NCBI GenBank assembly: GCA_009809945.1
Contig: WTPW01000197.1
Span: forward strand, 496,387 to 560,386
DNA length: 64,000 nt
Direction of reading: 5' to 3'
Source: Gigaspora margarita
Lineage: Eukaryota > Glomeromycota > Glomeromycetes > Diversisporales > Gigasporaceae
The position numbers were made by a program, and so were the translations under genes. Numbering within the stretch: position 1 is the stretch's first letter; each line of letters opens with the position of its first letter. The notes beneath the pieces are model-generated. The model saw only the letters and a program-made list of their open reading frames with translations. It had not been told where the DNA came from and did not search any database. Below are positions 34,080 through 45,779 of this stretch, piece by piece.

Positions 34080-35534
34080 ATGTAATGCAATTGATGATTT
34101 TAAAGAAATTCTTCCTTCGGAAAATGTGCACATTGCAATGAATATAACATGTGGAAAGCGTGGTGTCAGGCATGTGATCCCGACATAACAATTCAAGGAT
34201 GGACGAGTAGAAATAAGAAGATTGATGATTTTATGAAAGGGTTTCAGCTTGGAACTCAGAAGTATCATTATATGATTGAATGGATTCCATTTGAAAGACT
34301 AAATAATATTAAAATTGGTCAAGGAGGATTTGGTCCTGTATTTTCTGCGACCTGGTTGGATGGAATACGAAAAATCGAAAAAATAAGAAGGCTGACGATG
34401 TTAGTGATGGTATTAATTACATTGGTAATTATCTATACGTGAGAGAGCACGTGAACCATTTAGCACAGTTGCACTCAAAACCTTGTCTTATTCTAAGAAA
34501 AGTTCTCATGATTTTTTGAAAGAAGTAAGTTAAATTATTATAATCGTATAGTTTATTAACACATATCAGATATTAAACTAATTTATTTATATAAATTTAT
34601 AAAGTTTGAAAGTCATATGAAATGCAATAAATTATGGGATAGTAAGCTCGAAATATACGGATTAACTCAAAACACAAAAACAAATGAATACTTGATGGTC
34701 TTCAATATGCAAATAATGGAAGCCTTTATAAGTTTTTAAAACCAAATTTTCAAGATCTTACTAAATTAGAATTACTTCAAGATATTTCATACGATTTAAG
34801 GCAAATTCACAGTGGTAATATTTTGCAAAATAAAGGCATGAATACTATTATACAATCTTATACGGTACCTCAGATCTAGGATTGTCTAAAGAAAAAGATA
34901 AAAATGATTCAAGAAGTTGTATTTATGGAGTCATGCCTTATGTCGCAACAGAGGTTTTATCAGGTCAAAAGTTTACACCAGCTGCAGATATTTATGGTTT
35001 TGGAGCCATCATGTCAGAGATGTCAACTGGACAAGACCTTTTGATTGTTTTCGATTTAATGCTGAACTTGCAGTAAAGATTGCTTTGCTGGTACTCCTGA
35101 TTTCTATATTGAATCGGCTAAGCAATGTATGGATTCTGATCCACAAAAACGGCCTACTGCCCTGAATGCTTATAAAAACTTAAAATATGAAATCATGAGT
35201 GGCTTGTATGATGATTATGATTGCAGATGAAATTAAAAAGCAATTCTTATATGCCGATAAACTAGTCAAAGAATTGCCAACTATTTCACCAAAACATCCA
35301 GAATTTATGTACATTAGAAAAATTATCAACACTCAACGAATATCAGCATTTCAAGGTATTTATTGTAAAAATACACACTCATTTATCCATTTAAAACTAA
35401 TTATACATATATTAGCAACTTTACGAAGTAAACCTATTGATTCCGTTGAGGCTCCTCTTGGTAATTGGTATATTAAGCTTAAAGTATTTATAATTAAACA
35501 AATTTATTATTATTTTATATTGGTATTTAGATGA
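34080..35534 (+). pseudogene. Tyrosine-kinase-like protein kinase, broken
   Basis: Exon-like blocks read: a zinc-ribbon-like GKCAHCNEYNMWKAWCQACD (34120-34180); NKKIDDFMKGFQLGTQ; MIEWIPFERLNNIKIGQGGF with the Gly-rich loop GQGGFGPVFSATW (34275-34360); VALKTLSYSKKSSHDFLKE with the ATP-binding Lys (34465-34525); an intron (GTAAGT at about 34526); then SDLGLSKEKDKND (34875), YGVMPYVATEVLSGQKFTP, ADIYGFGAIMSEMSTGQ, and the tail IKKQFLYADKLVKELP. This matches the large Rhizophagus kinase family. It is broken: the frame changes near 34380, 34700, 34860 and 35050. At about 34800 the text runs LRQIHSGNILQ where relatives have IHS..HRDFHSGNILQ, so the catalytic HRD loop is missing. A dead kinase is the best reading. 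Confidence 0.85.
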
Positions 35535-36930
35535 CTGATTTAATCGCTTTAAATTATACAGTAAGAATTTATTATTCTTATTATTTATGATTGATTTCAT
35601 ATTTCTCTAAATGCTTATTATAAAAATGTGATATTATTTTCATTTGGTGACTTGATATTAACGTTACATTATAGTGAATTTATTATAATACAGTAATAAC
35701 AATAATAACTACATAACAACGATAATATAAATAGATTTTAAATAATCATTCAATTACTATTGATATGACTTTCTCTTTTACGCATTAATGATCATGTACT
35801 TTAATATTTTATGGCGTTTTACAGTATACTTACAATGTTTACCGATATTGAGTTACAGTATAAAGTGGCGAATAGTAACGTCGAAGAATTGAGTAAGAAT
35901 AAATATCATAGTAGGTCGCGTTACAACGAATGATAATGCAATGGATAGTTGACCACAAAAATCCGGAAAGAGTTTATAGAACTACTTAACGAACTTAATA
36001 ATTTATTTATTGCAAAGAAAATATTTTATAAAAATTATTTAACGAATGTAATAATTTATTCAATGAGCTTTTTAAATAAATCTCATTTTTTTTACGTTAA
36101 TGAATTAACATTAAAGATTATACAATGAGTTAAAGAGATTTTTGCTTATAAAAATAAATAAATTTTTAGCAGAAAAACTTGTAATCTTTTGAATGTGAAG
36201 ACAGTATAAAGACAATATTGAAAGATTTTGCTGAAGTCATTATTTTGTTAATATAAATATGACTTATCAATATGAAGGTTTTTACTAATTTATCTTTTAT
36301 GAACAAAAAAGACGATAGATAATTTTTGTTTTTAATGTAGCAGATCATAATTAAAATGAAATCTCGGATTCTATTTAACCCTCTAAAACCCATTTATACT
36401 TGTTTAATATAAACTCTAAAACTAATCTCTAATCTTAACCCCTAACCCTAAAAATGCGCCTCAAAAATTTTCATTTTTCGGTGATTTGTAAATTTTTTAT
36501 ACTAACATATTTCATTTTAACATGATTTCATTATGAGCTGTCACAGTTATTGCAAACATGATTATCGAGGTAATTTTACTTTTTATTTTTTTTCTACAGT
36601 AGCTACATTAATTTGTGCAAACGTGATTATTGGGATGACAGCTACTTCTGCGAGGCAATTTTACTTTTTACATTTGTAGCGATTTATATTAGCTATTCAT
36701 AACACTAATTGTGCTTGTAAAACTTTTCGCACATTTATAACTTTTGAAAGAATATTATCCAATTTGGATTAGGTCCTAAAGAAAAATTTTATCTCGTAGT
36801 TATTGAAATTGATTAAGAAGTTAATTAGCGACGAATTGGTTTTGTCACAACTGGATTGAAATTGTAAAAGTCGTCCAATTCTTTAACAAAAGATTGTAAA
36901 ACATAACTGTATAGTAAATTAAAAAATGTA
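35535..36930. other. Gene-free stretch downstream of the kinase
   Basis: AT-rich. TAACCCCTAACCCTAAAAAT near 36440 is a short telomere-like word, too short to call telomeric. GATGACAGCTACTTCTGCGAGG near 36633 and CAAACATGATTATCGAGGTA near 36550 form a loose duplication around 'GCAAACRTGATTAT'. No gene. Confidence 0.45.
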
Positions 36931-37184
36931 TACCGTATTTTCGCACCCGGCACGTTATTTTGAGTATAGACGCGTTATTTAGAGTACGCGCCGGGGCGTT
37001 ATTTTGAAACAATATAATTTACAGCTGATTTGAAAATTAGTGGGAATTTTGTGATGTTCATCTAGATATAGGGGCGCTTTATTTTGAGACGCGCCAGGGC
37101 GTTATTTCGAAGCCATATATGCTATTTTTAGGGGTATGATTTTCTAAATAACGCCCTGGCCTGTTATTTTGCGACAATACGGTA
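36931..37184. mobile_element. 254-bp MITE TACCGTATTTTCGCA, CpG-rich copy
   Basis: The ends TACCGTATTTTCGCA and, reversed, TACCGTATTGTCGCA are flanked by TA on both sides (36929-36930, 37185-37186). The interior repeats GCGTTATTTTGAG and CGCCAGGGCGTTATTT. It contains ACAGCTGATTTGAAAATTAG, the end of another MITE (see 54555). A CpG-depleted relative is at 59824-60248. Confidence 0.78.
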
Positions 37185-37186
37185 TA

Positions 37187-37820
37187 TTAAATTTGGTTTA
37201 AATTACATATCATATCTCATAATTCTGAAAACCAACATGGCTTGAAGTAAACTACAAAGTATACCGCAATTTGATCGTAAGTATTACAAAATTTCGCAAG
37301 CTGAATGTCTTTTGTAATAGTTGTATTTGACGTATCTTTAACAGCTTTAATATAAAAATATAATCCTCTCGCATAATAAAATCAAGATTTTACGATGTCG
37401 ATTAAAAATTTGCCACTGGGAAATTTAGTAAGCTTCAAATGCATTACGAAATAAAAATAAATTTATGTTAATTTTAAATCCGTTTATTAAGTGGAATTTG
37501 GATTCTCCAACCAACTGTGTCAGTTCAGTTTAGAATTTCGTTGCAACATAAATTGATTTGGAAACCACAAAATTCGATTTCGACATATAACAGCTTTAGT
37601 ATGTTGTTTTGCAATTGTTGATTCGATATTGCTATTCGAATATTTTAATAAACATAAACATGTATAATGTTTATCAAAAAAACGCGCCAATAAATAGACA
37701 TCCAATTAAACAAAGGCTCAAAGAATAAGAATAATCAAATTTACATTTGTCAGATTGTATACATGCTGTTAATTGATTGCTAATATAGTATTAACGTTAG
37801 AATGATTCGGCACTTATATA
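37187..37820. other. Gene-free stretch
   Basis: No gene or repeat recognised. A small minus-strand frame at 37520-37705 has no domain. Confidence 0.4.
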
Positions 37821-39645
37821 AAATTTATTTCTTAGTCGTCAATTATTGCTAAAATGTTCTTTAAGGGTAATGTTGAGAATGATTATCATAACTAAAAGTT
37901 TAGGGAATGAATATATATTCGCGTAAATATTGCGTAAAATACGTCTTTTAAGAAATTCAATGATCCTTTCAGATTTTCAGTTTCACTGAGAAAAAAAAAA
38001 AAGATATTTTTAAATCACTTCGATCTATAAAAACCTTAAACTATCAGATCAATAAAATTTATTAAGTCGAGACTTGGAAAAACAAAAAAAATTTTGGATA
38101 TGGGAATATGGACATTAAATGGGATGAATTAATGACGGATTTAATGAATTAACCAACAAACAATTATGAGCCGACATTTGATTTTGAAAATTGATATTAC
38201 AGCAGTTCTTAAATTGACGATAACGGATTCGATAAATTATTGATTTCTACGATCGGAAAAAAATTATTATTACAGCATTATAGCACATTGTTCGATCAAT
38301 ATTATATTACATTCGCAATGCAAATTTTTTCAACACCTTTATTAAATTTTCGTCTTATCCAATATGTATGATATGCTTAGTTTGTATAAAGTTTATGCCA
38401 AAGATTGTGATCAGTGATTTTCATACACCAAATCTAAAATTGGCTAAAAAATTAGACTACCAATTTTTATTCTTAATATTATCTGTTTTAGACCTTTGAA
38501 CGAAGATATTTCAATAACGGACTCGTTAATTTAAATGTTCAAGACTAATTTAGAATTTCATTAATCTGTAGAATTCTAAAATAACTTTGAACATTGAAAA
38601 TATTGAAAATAAATAGGGTATTAGCAAGATTCCTTCGCTCAAAATTTATAAAAAAATTAAAAATTTATTGTTTAATAGCTAACTGAAAGAACTAATAGAA
38701 TAATAGATGTTATACTAGGAAATTAATATTCAACAAGTCTTTGTATTTCTTAATTTTTAAGTGGTTCTGTAAAAAAAAAAAAATAAAATAAAATAAATAA
38801 ATAAAATAAAATAAAATAAAAATAAGATTAAAATATGGCTAATTCTTATATTCAATCGCTTAAAATAAAGAAGTAGGTTGGTTAGAGGATAATAATAGAG
38901 CATTTACTACTAATAACTTGAATAGTATGAAATTTATAAAAATTTGATGTGTCTATTTTTTATATCAGATATTTTTCCAAAATATTTCCAAATTTGTATA
39001 TTTTCAAATGTTGTTATATAATTTTAATTGGGTTTAGATTTAAAGATTATGCTAATCACAAAGATACCTACTGTAATACATAACGACCCTATAGTTTTGA
39101 TGAGCCATAAAAAGTACAGAATATGTAATATATTCTATCACGGAAAATAAATAAATTGAAATAGTAGTTTCAAATAGTAGATTCGTTCATCTTTTGGCAA
39201 ATTAGTTGCAATTAATTAATCTTGTAAAACCTTATTGTAGGAGTCATAACTATCTCGTGTATAAACTTTTACAACGTCAATTGCAGATTGTCAAGAAATT
39301 TAGTGAATCATGTATTGAAGTGAATATTCTTGTGATTCGGTCATTATTTAAACAAGTTAGTGAACTTTAAATTTTATTAATTTATATAAGAACAATTTGA
39401 TTCGGAGGTGATTAGTGTCTTTTTTTTTCTCAATAAATCTGAAAATCTGAAAGAATCGTGGATTTTTTTTTAAAGGACGATATTTTATCTAGCAATTGCA
39501 GATTACGTATTTTACACAATATTTTACACGAATATATACTCATTCTCTTCGAATCACTAATTTTTTAACTATGATCATTATTCTCAACATTGCTCAAAAG
39601 ATCATTTTTAACAATAAAATGATGACCATGAAATAAATTTCTTTT
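37821..39645. mobile_element. 1.8-kb element with long (about 220-bp) inverted ends
   Basis: Left 37821-38035 and right 39395-39645 are imperfect complements. Shared words include AATTTATTTC, GGTAATGTTGAGAATGATTA/CAATGTTGAGAATAATGATC, GAATATATATTCG, GTAAAATACGT and CTTTCAGATTTTCAG. The long TIRs are Mutator-like, but no transposase and no clear target duplication are visible, so the class is open. The interior has an AAATA microsatellite at about 38770-38825. Confidence 0.6.
38770..38825. repeat. AAATA/AATAAA microsatellite
   Basis: An A run passes into repeated ATAAAATAAA pentamers for about 55 bases. Confidence 0.8.
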
Positions 39646-40892
39646 AACTATTTGAAATCGCAATCACATGACCGACACAAAGGCCAATCATATTATGTCA
39701 CATGATTAAATTATATAGAAAAAAATTGAAAAAATTTCGATGTGGGGCAAAAATTTCGAAAAATTGCTTTCGAAAAATTTCCGTGTCCCTGAGACTCATG
39801 ACATAGAGTTGACGATTGTTAAGTATGAGAATGACAGATATTGTAATTTGATTAAGTATAAAGTCAGGGAATAGTTATTTAAGAAGGGAAGAGTGGGAAA
39901 TGTTCTCTTTGATAGCCTGACCGAACAGATAAGATATTATTGAAAGAGAAAGTAAAAATAGGTTGGTTAGCTAGACACGATGCAAGGAACCGACTGTGGA
40001 CCACGTGAGAAGCGAGACGGGATCCCATATAGTATATTTCATAGTCATGTTGGTTGTATATAGGGTCGAGTGACAAATGCACATAATATCACATCGCATA
40101 ATTCTGGACGTTCTACTTTGCATTGTAATTTTGGACACATTAATTTCTGCAAAACTTTTCAGTGATTGAGAAGTTACCTTTGGATCGTTTATTTATCAAA
40201 TAATGCAATAATGCTGGCTGAACGTTTTAAATTGTACCTTATATCTGTTTTACTGAAATTGTGTAAAATTATATATATTTTAAGATTGTAACTTTTGTAA
40301 TACAACCTAGCTCTAGTTATTGTGAAATTTGTTGTGAAATTTATTAATGTTAATGTGCCAATTATGCTTGGATTAACAACTTTATTCCTTGAGTTGTGCG
40401 CGTATTATAGTATTTGCATATACTATAACACATTATATACTAATAAAGCTGCGATTAACATTAATTTTTCTACCACAACGTTAGTGTTCCAAATCGTTAG
40501 TTGGAAAATCGGCTAGTTGATAACTTTTCAACTAATCGATTTAAAAAAAAAATTTAACCAACTAATCGATTTATAATCAACTGGATCAATTATAATTAAT
40601 CGTTAATTGCCAACTAACTATGACTTATATTCATCAGCTAAACAACTACTGATATAGAATTGTGATCATTGATAAATAAACTAATAGTATATTAGTTAAA
40701 CTGGTGCTATGCATGCATGCTTATTTATAATTTACATTTTAAAATGCATTTGTCATGAAAAAGATGTGAAAATTTTTTTATTAAAATTTTTGCCACGCAC
40801 AAGATTGTTGGTTATGAATAAATACAATTAACAGAGAATGAAGAAGAAGCAAATAAAATAGCAACTAAAGATCATAATTACCCATATAGTGT
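39646..40892. other. Gene-free stretch
   Basis: TTTCGAAAAATTGCTTTCGA near 39756 is a short iterated motif. About 39880-40085 is GC-richer unique sequence with only short frames. At 40490-40620, AACTAATCGATTT is iterated in both orientations around GTTAGTTGGAAAATCGGCTA, probably a decayed TIR. No gene. Confidence 0.4.
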
Positions 40893-41265
40893 TGAAAATA
40901 AGCCACCTTTGAAAATAAGCTGCCTTCTCTTTTGGTCAAAAACTCAAATGTTGCTGATCTAAAAATAAGCTACCCCACAATTGATGATAGTTGTTACATA
41001 GTAAAGGCCTAAATCTACTATATAAATCAATTACAGTCACTTAAGTAAACTTATTTGAAGATCAAAATATATATACTCTGAAATTTCAACAAATCAGAGA
41101 ACCTTTTATTTTTGGCTTTTAATTTTTATGTTCAATAAAAACATTAAAATTTTTTTAAATATATATTTGTTGAATTTAAAAATTAAAATTCAAATAATAA
41201 AATTGATAAAACTTTCAATATATATGTATTTTATTATTCTGGATAAATTTACTTAACAGTCATAG

Positions 41266-42300
41266 GACATGTCCCCTAGAAATAAGTTTATAATAAAAAT
41301 TATAAAAAAAAACATATGAATTTTACTATAAACTTTGAGCTGAAGATCCTTCTCGGCTTAACTAATTAACTTAAAATTAAATTTTGCAGGTATATAGAAC
41401 AAGAAACGAAGAAAATTTTGAGCTTAAAAACCATGTTAAAATTTTGCCAATTTTGCACTTTTTCAAAATGTAACTCTGCCAAAAACAAATGTTTACAATT
41501 TTAAATCAGCAGTTATGTGTAAAATTATGCTCTGAACAACTTTACTTAGGCGATAGAAGTAGATTACCTTGTAAGAAAAATGGGTTATCTATGTACTAAA
41601 GTTAAAATTTATCATATTTCATAATCTAACTTTTTTTCTTATTAGGTAACCTACTTTAGGCTCTTAAGCAAAGTTGTTCGGCATGTAATTTTACATTACA
41701 TATAAGGTTGAAACGCGCTTTCTCGGACCTTTTACTAGTGAAAAATGGGTTTAAAGTTAGAAAAAATTTTTTTAAAAAAATTTTTTTTTAAAAAAATTTT
41801 CTTACCCATTTTTCACTTAGTAAAAGGTCTGAGAAAGTGCATTTCAACCTTAGATATAGTGTAAAATTACATGCCAAACAACTTTGCTTAAGAGCCCAAA
41901 GTAGGTTACCTAATAAGGAAAAAAGTTAGATCGTAAAATATGATAAATTTTAACTTTAGTACATAGATAACCCATTTTTCTTACAAGGTAACCTACTTCT
42001 GTCGCGAAAATAAAGTTGTTTAGAGCATAATTTTACACATAACTGCTGATTTAAAATTTGTAAATATTTGTTTTTGATAGAGTTATATTTTGAAAAAGTG
42101 CAATATTGACAAAATTTTAATTAAGTTTTTAAACTTAAAATTTTTTTCGTTTCTTGTTCTATATACCTGCAAAATTTAATTTTAAGTTAATTAGTTAAGC
42201 CAAGAAGGATCTTTAGCTCAAAGTTTATAGTAAATTCATATATTTTTTTTATAATTTTTATTATAAACTTATTTTAAACTTATTTTAAGGGAACATGTTC
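41266..42300. mobile_element. Foldback hairpin, copy 2
   Basis: The arms begin GGACATGTCCCCTAGAAATA and end, reversed, GAACATGTTCCCTTAAAATA, and meet at about 41787 in an A/T palindrome. They align along their length with the copy at 16600-17625 (shared CCCATTTTTCTTACAAGGTA, GCAAAGTTGTTCGGCATGTA, AAAATGGGTTTAAAGTTAGA) but with many substitutions and CpG loss. Confidence 0.82.
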
Positions 42301-44093
42301 TACATCAGCAAATTTATAATAGCGTAATCTTACGTAAGATATTACGAACCGTAATATAAGCAAAATATTACGTAATATATTTTGAAATATTTTGAATTAT
42401 CAAATTTTTGAAATATTACGTAAGTAATTTTGAAATATTTCGAAATAGGTTAACGAAATATTTCGATCCCTTTCAAAATAATTTAGGACTAGGAAACCAA
42501 GCTGGATCAGGATCAGTAGGTCTGTAACCTGGATCGCGCATTAGACTGATTTTTCGAAATAGTTTGAAATAATTCGATGATATTCAAATTCTGTACTATA
42601 AGATCAGATTAGATCTTTTGTTTATAATTAGATCGTCTATTTTTTTTCTTTCGCTTTTTTGTTTTTATTTTGTTTCATTTTTTATTTTCGTTTCATTTTT
42701 TGTTTTTGTTTCATTTTTTTGTTTTCATTTTTATTTTTAATTTTTTTTTAATTATTTTTTATTTCGGCACTTTTACAAAACACTTTTGCAAGAAGATATA
42801 CAACATTTTGAAACCTTTCGCATGTCTACTCAGACTTCCTACATAATCAAGAACACCAAGAATGCTTCTTTAGAGAATGATTTAGTTAGGCGCAAGTTTT
42901 CGCAAGTTTTCGCATGGTTTTGCAAGTTTGTGCAAGTTTTTGCAAGGTTTCGCGTCATTTATTTTTTCGTTTCGTGTTTTTTGTTTTTGTTTTCTTTTGT
43001 TTTATTTTAAATTTTTTTTTATTATTATATTTCGGCACTTTGCGAGAACAAAACCCTTACTTCCTGGCACTTTGCACGAAAAACAACCCAGACTTTTTCG
43101 GTACTTCGTGACTTTTTTGGCATTTCGCAAGAACATTAACACGACTTTTGCAATTTCTGAATTTACAAGAACGCGAACTCTTACGAAGATTTGGGGCTTC
43201 GTTTATTTTTTTTTATTAGTTTGCTTACACTTTTTGTTTTTTTGTTTTTTTTTTTTACTTATTTTTTTAAATTTTATTTTAGTTATTCCTAACTTCTTCG
43301 AAACTTTGCGACTTTCCTCGGCAATTTGCAAGAACCAACACTTCTAAGAAACGTTTTTATTTTGAAGTTTTTAGAAAAAAAGTGCGAAACGAAGTTTATA
43401 GCCAAAAAAAAGAAGTAGTCAAAGTGAAAACAATAGAAAACAAAGAAGTGAAGATAATAACTAACTGTGGGTGAGCGAAAATAAGTGTGTAGGGCTAGTT
43501 TTTTGTATATAGTGATAGAATTAGAAGCGAAGAAGTGCGAAAGTATTTTAAATAATATATAATAATGTAAAAATAATACTGTAAAAAATGTATAATAATT
43601 AAAATATAATATATAATATAATATGTATAATATATAATAATAATAAATAAAAAAATAATAATAAATAAAAAAATGTAAAAATTTTTAATAAATTGCGAAA
43701 CCTTGCGAAATAAAGCGAAAACCTGTAAAAAAGTATGATTATGTGAATATGTATATCGTTTATTTATTTTTTAAAATTTTGCGAAAATTTGCCAAATATT
43801 GCGAAACAATGCGAAATGATCCAAAATATTGTGAAACAATGCGAAAATATCAAAATATTACCTCCTGTACGCATTAGTTTATTGATCTGCATGAGTACGC
43901 GACCCCTGTGGGGGGAGGTAATTTGCATTTTATTTATTTGGTATATTTCGAAATATTTCGAAATAATAACCGTAATATTACCGTAATCTAACGTAATATA
44001 TTACGTAATACACCATGATGATCGTAAGATTTTCATAATATTACGGGCCGTAATATCTTACGTAAGATTACGTATATATAATTCGCTGATGTA
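42301..44093. mobile_element. 1.79-kb TIR element, TACATCAGC ends, TTGCGAAA-rich
   Basis: The ends TACATCAGCAAATTTATAAT and, reversed, TACATCAGCGAATTATATAT are followed on both sides by CGTAATCTTACGTAAGATAT TACG. Sub-ends are rich in TTACGTAA and TTTCGAAATA. The core carries many TTCGCAAG/TTGCGAAA words in both orientations (42780-43860). CpG is high while both flanks are CpG-poor, so it arrived late. Two open frames (42786-43010, 42928-43347) are T-rich and not convincing as genes. Confidence 0.7.
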
Positions 44094-44397
44094 AGACTGT
44101 TAAGTACAAATAGTTAATTAACATAGAAGAATTTTAGACTTTACTATGTAATGACTATTTGCGATTGACCAAAAATTAATTATATCTGAAAATAAGCTAC
44201 TCATTTTTTGTATTCAAAATCATCCAAAAAAGGTAGCTTATTTTCAGAAACATGCAGTAGGTATATTTTTTTGTTTTTTTTTGCAATAAATTAGTTTGTT
44301 TTAAATATAATTAACTATACAACTTAGCAATTAAACAACTAAATAATTAAACAATTAAACAACCAAACAACTAGTTGTTAATTAGGTTATATGATGC

Positions 44398-44657
44398 TAG
44401 AGCTTCTCAAATTCAATTCAAATTAAATATTTTGCTTATTTAAATTTGATTTAATTTGAAATTCTGAATTTGAATTTAATTTGAATTTGAAATTATAAAT
44501 TTGAATTTGATTTGAATTTGGACTTTTACTAATATTTGATCAAATCAAATCAAATATTGCCAATTTAAATTTAATTTGATTTGAAAATCTTGGATTTGAA
44601 TTTGATTTAAGTTCAAATATTTGATCAAATCAAATCAAATCAAATTGCAGAACTCTA
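44398..44657. mobile_element. 260-bp hAT-like MITE
   Basis: TAGAGCTTCTCAAATTC and, reversed, TAGAGTTCTGCAATTTG are the ends. Flanks TATGATGC (44390-44397) and TACGATGT (44658-44665) agree at 6 of 8. The interior is a TTTGAATTTGA-type repeat. The ends resemble those of the 7279-7760 element. Confidence 0.65.
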
Positions 44658-44686
44658 TACGATGTTACTAATTAATTAGTTGCAAC

Positions 44687-44872
44687 AGGACCCCGAAATA
44701 TACATAGATAGGTCAGATATGAGTTTGCTTATTTTTGAGGTTTTTTATATAGATCTTTTCTATTTATAGTAATTTTTGCTTATTTTGAAGTTTTTTCTGC
44801 AGATCTTTCCTTTTTTAGTAACCCCATAATTAACCTGACCTATCTATATATATTTCGGGGTCCTGTTGCATA
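44687..44872. mobile_element. MITE with TGCAACAGGACCCCGAAAT ends
   Basis: TGCAACAGGACCCCGAAATA continues as TACATAGATAGGTCAG and is matched almost perfectly by the reversed right end. The centre repeats TTTGCTTATTTT.GAGGTTTTTT and AGATCTTTYC. About 186 bases, no coding capacity. Confidence 0.72.
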
Positions 44873-45223
44873 ATATAGCAAGCTTTTATTGTGATTGGTC
44901 AATATTTGTAGATCATCTTGTAATATTGTAAAAATTTTATTGTTTGATCAAAAATAATTGAAAATTTAAACTTGAAATTATTACAAATAAAAAAACTAAG
45001 TGTATAAAAATAATTATATCTGTAACTAACAATAAATTCAAGACTAAATCTATAACCTTATTGCAAATAAAATTCTAAAAAACAAAAATTTTATTAATAT
45101 ACTACTATATTTTATAAATCAAAAAAAAAATTAAAAAATACAATAAATATTTAACTCTATTTTAGAATACTAGTAAAATAATAGTAGTAATAATAATCAG
45201 AAACAACTTTAATACTCATTTAA
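44873..45223. other. Dispersed GATTGGTCAAT motif, no gene
   Basis: TGTGATTGGTCAATATTTGT, then AGATCATCTTGTAATATTGT and AAAAATTTTATTGTTTGATC repeat the module seen near 6650. The rest is AT-rich. Confidence 0.45.
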
Positions 45224-45719
45224 GGGTAGAGGGTATATAGATCATTTTTATTAATAAACTAGTTACTAAAAATTTTATATTTAATAATAAAGAAAATTTT
45301 TATTAAGTAACCGTATTAAATTTTTTAATAAAATTGTAGAGGAGGTTTTTCTGATTCTAACGGTGGTTGAATCATTAAAATTGGCCCAGTAGAACATAAG
45401 ATACAGCTGTTTTTATCTTTACAACCCTATTTTACTTATTGTTTACACGTGATTTGATTGGCCAATTTGTGTGGCCCCTGCAGAATAGACCTGGCCCCCG
45501 CAAAAGTTGTTACTATAAAAACTTTATCAAATTTCATTCAAAATTAATGAAATTTTTAGGATATGCGTAATTTTTTATTACAAACAATTTTACTTAGTAT
45601 ATAAAGATCAATTTATTTAGTAAAAAAATAACTTTTATATGTAGCAACTTTTAAATTCGCAGTAAAAATATTTTTTGTCACTCGTTTATTAATAGAAATG
45701 ATCTACATACCCTCTACCC
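45224..45719. mobile_element. 496-bp element at a TTAA site
   Basis: GGGTAGAGGGTATATAGATC and, reversed, GGGTAGAGGGTATGTAGATC are the ends; the inverted repeat runs for about 37 bases. TTAA flanks both sides (45220-45223, 45720-45723), the piggyBac target, though the ends do not start CCC as piggyBac usually does. The interior shares TTCTAACGGTGGTTGAATCA with the palindrome at 51955-52503. Confidence 0.65.
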
Positions 45720-45779
45720 TTAATAGAAGAAAGGACAAAGTAATGTTGAATAGTTCTTGGATAGACCATGAAAGAAAGT

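Larger units (their letters stand above)
40893..44262. mobile_element. Composite: AAAATAAGCTAC-type arms around two nested elements
   Basis: The left arm (about 40893-41263) and right arm (about 44095-44262) are inverted relatives: GAAAATAAGC, TTACATAGTAAAG and ACTTAACAGTC in one match GCTTATTTTC, CTTTACTATGTAA and GACTGTTAAGT in the other. Between them lie a foldback (41266-42300) and, immediately after, a CpG-rich element (42301-44093). The arms are CpG-poor and so older. Confidence 0.55.

Noticed and set aside
36436-36460. CCCCTAACCCTAAAA as an interstitial telomere
   Set aside because: Only about two repeat units; such short words occur by chance in AT-rich DNA.
42786-43347. Overlapping T-rich plus-strand frames inside the TACATCAGC element
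   Set aside because: They follow the TTCGCAAG and T-run repeats, overlap in different frames, and show no transposase motif.
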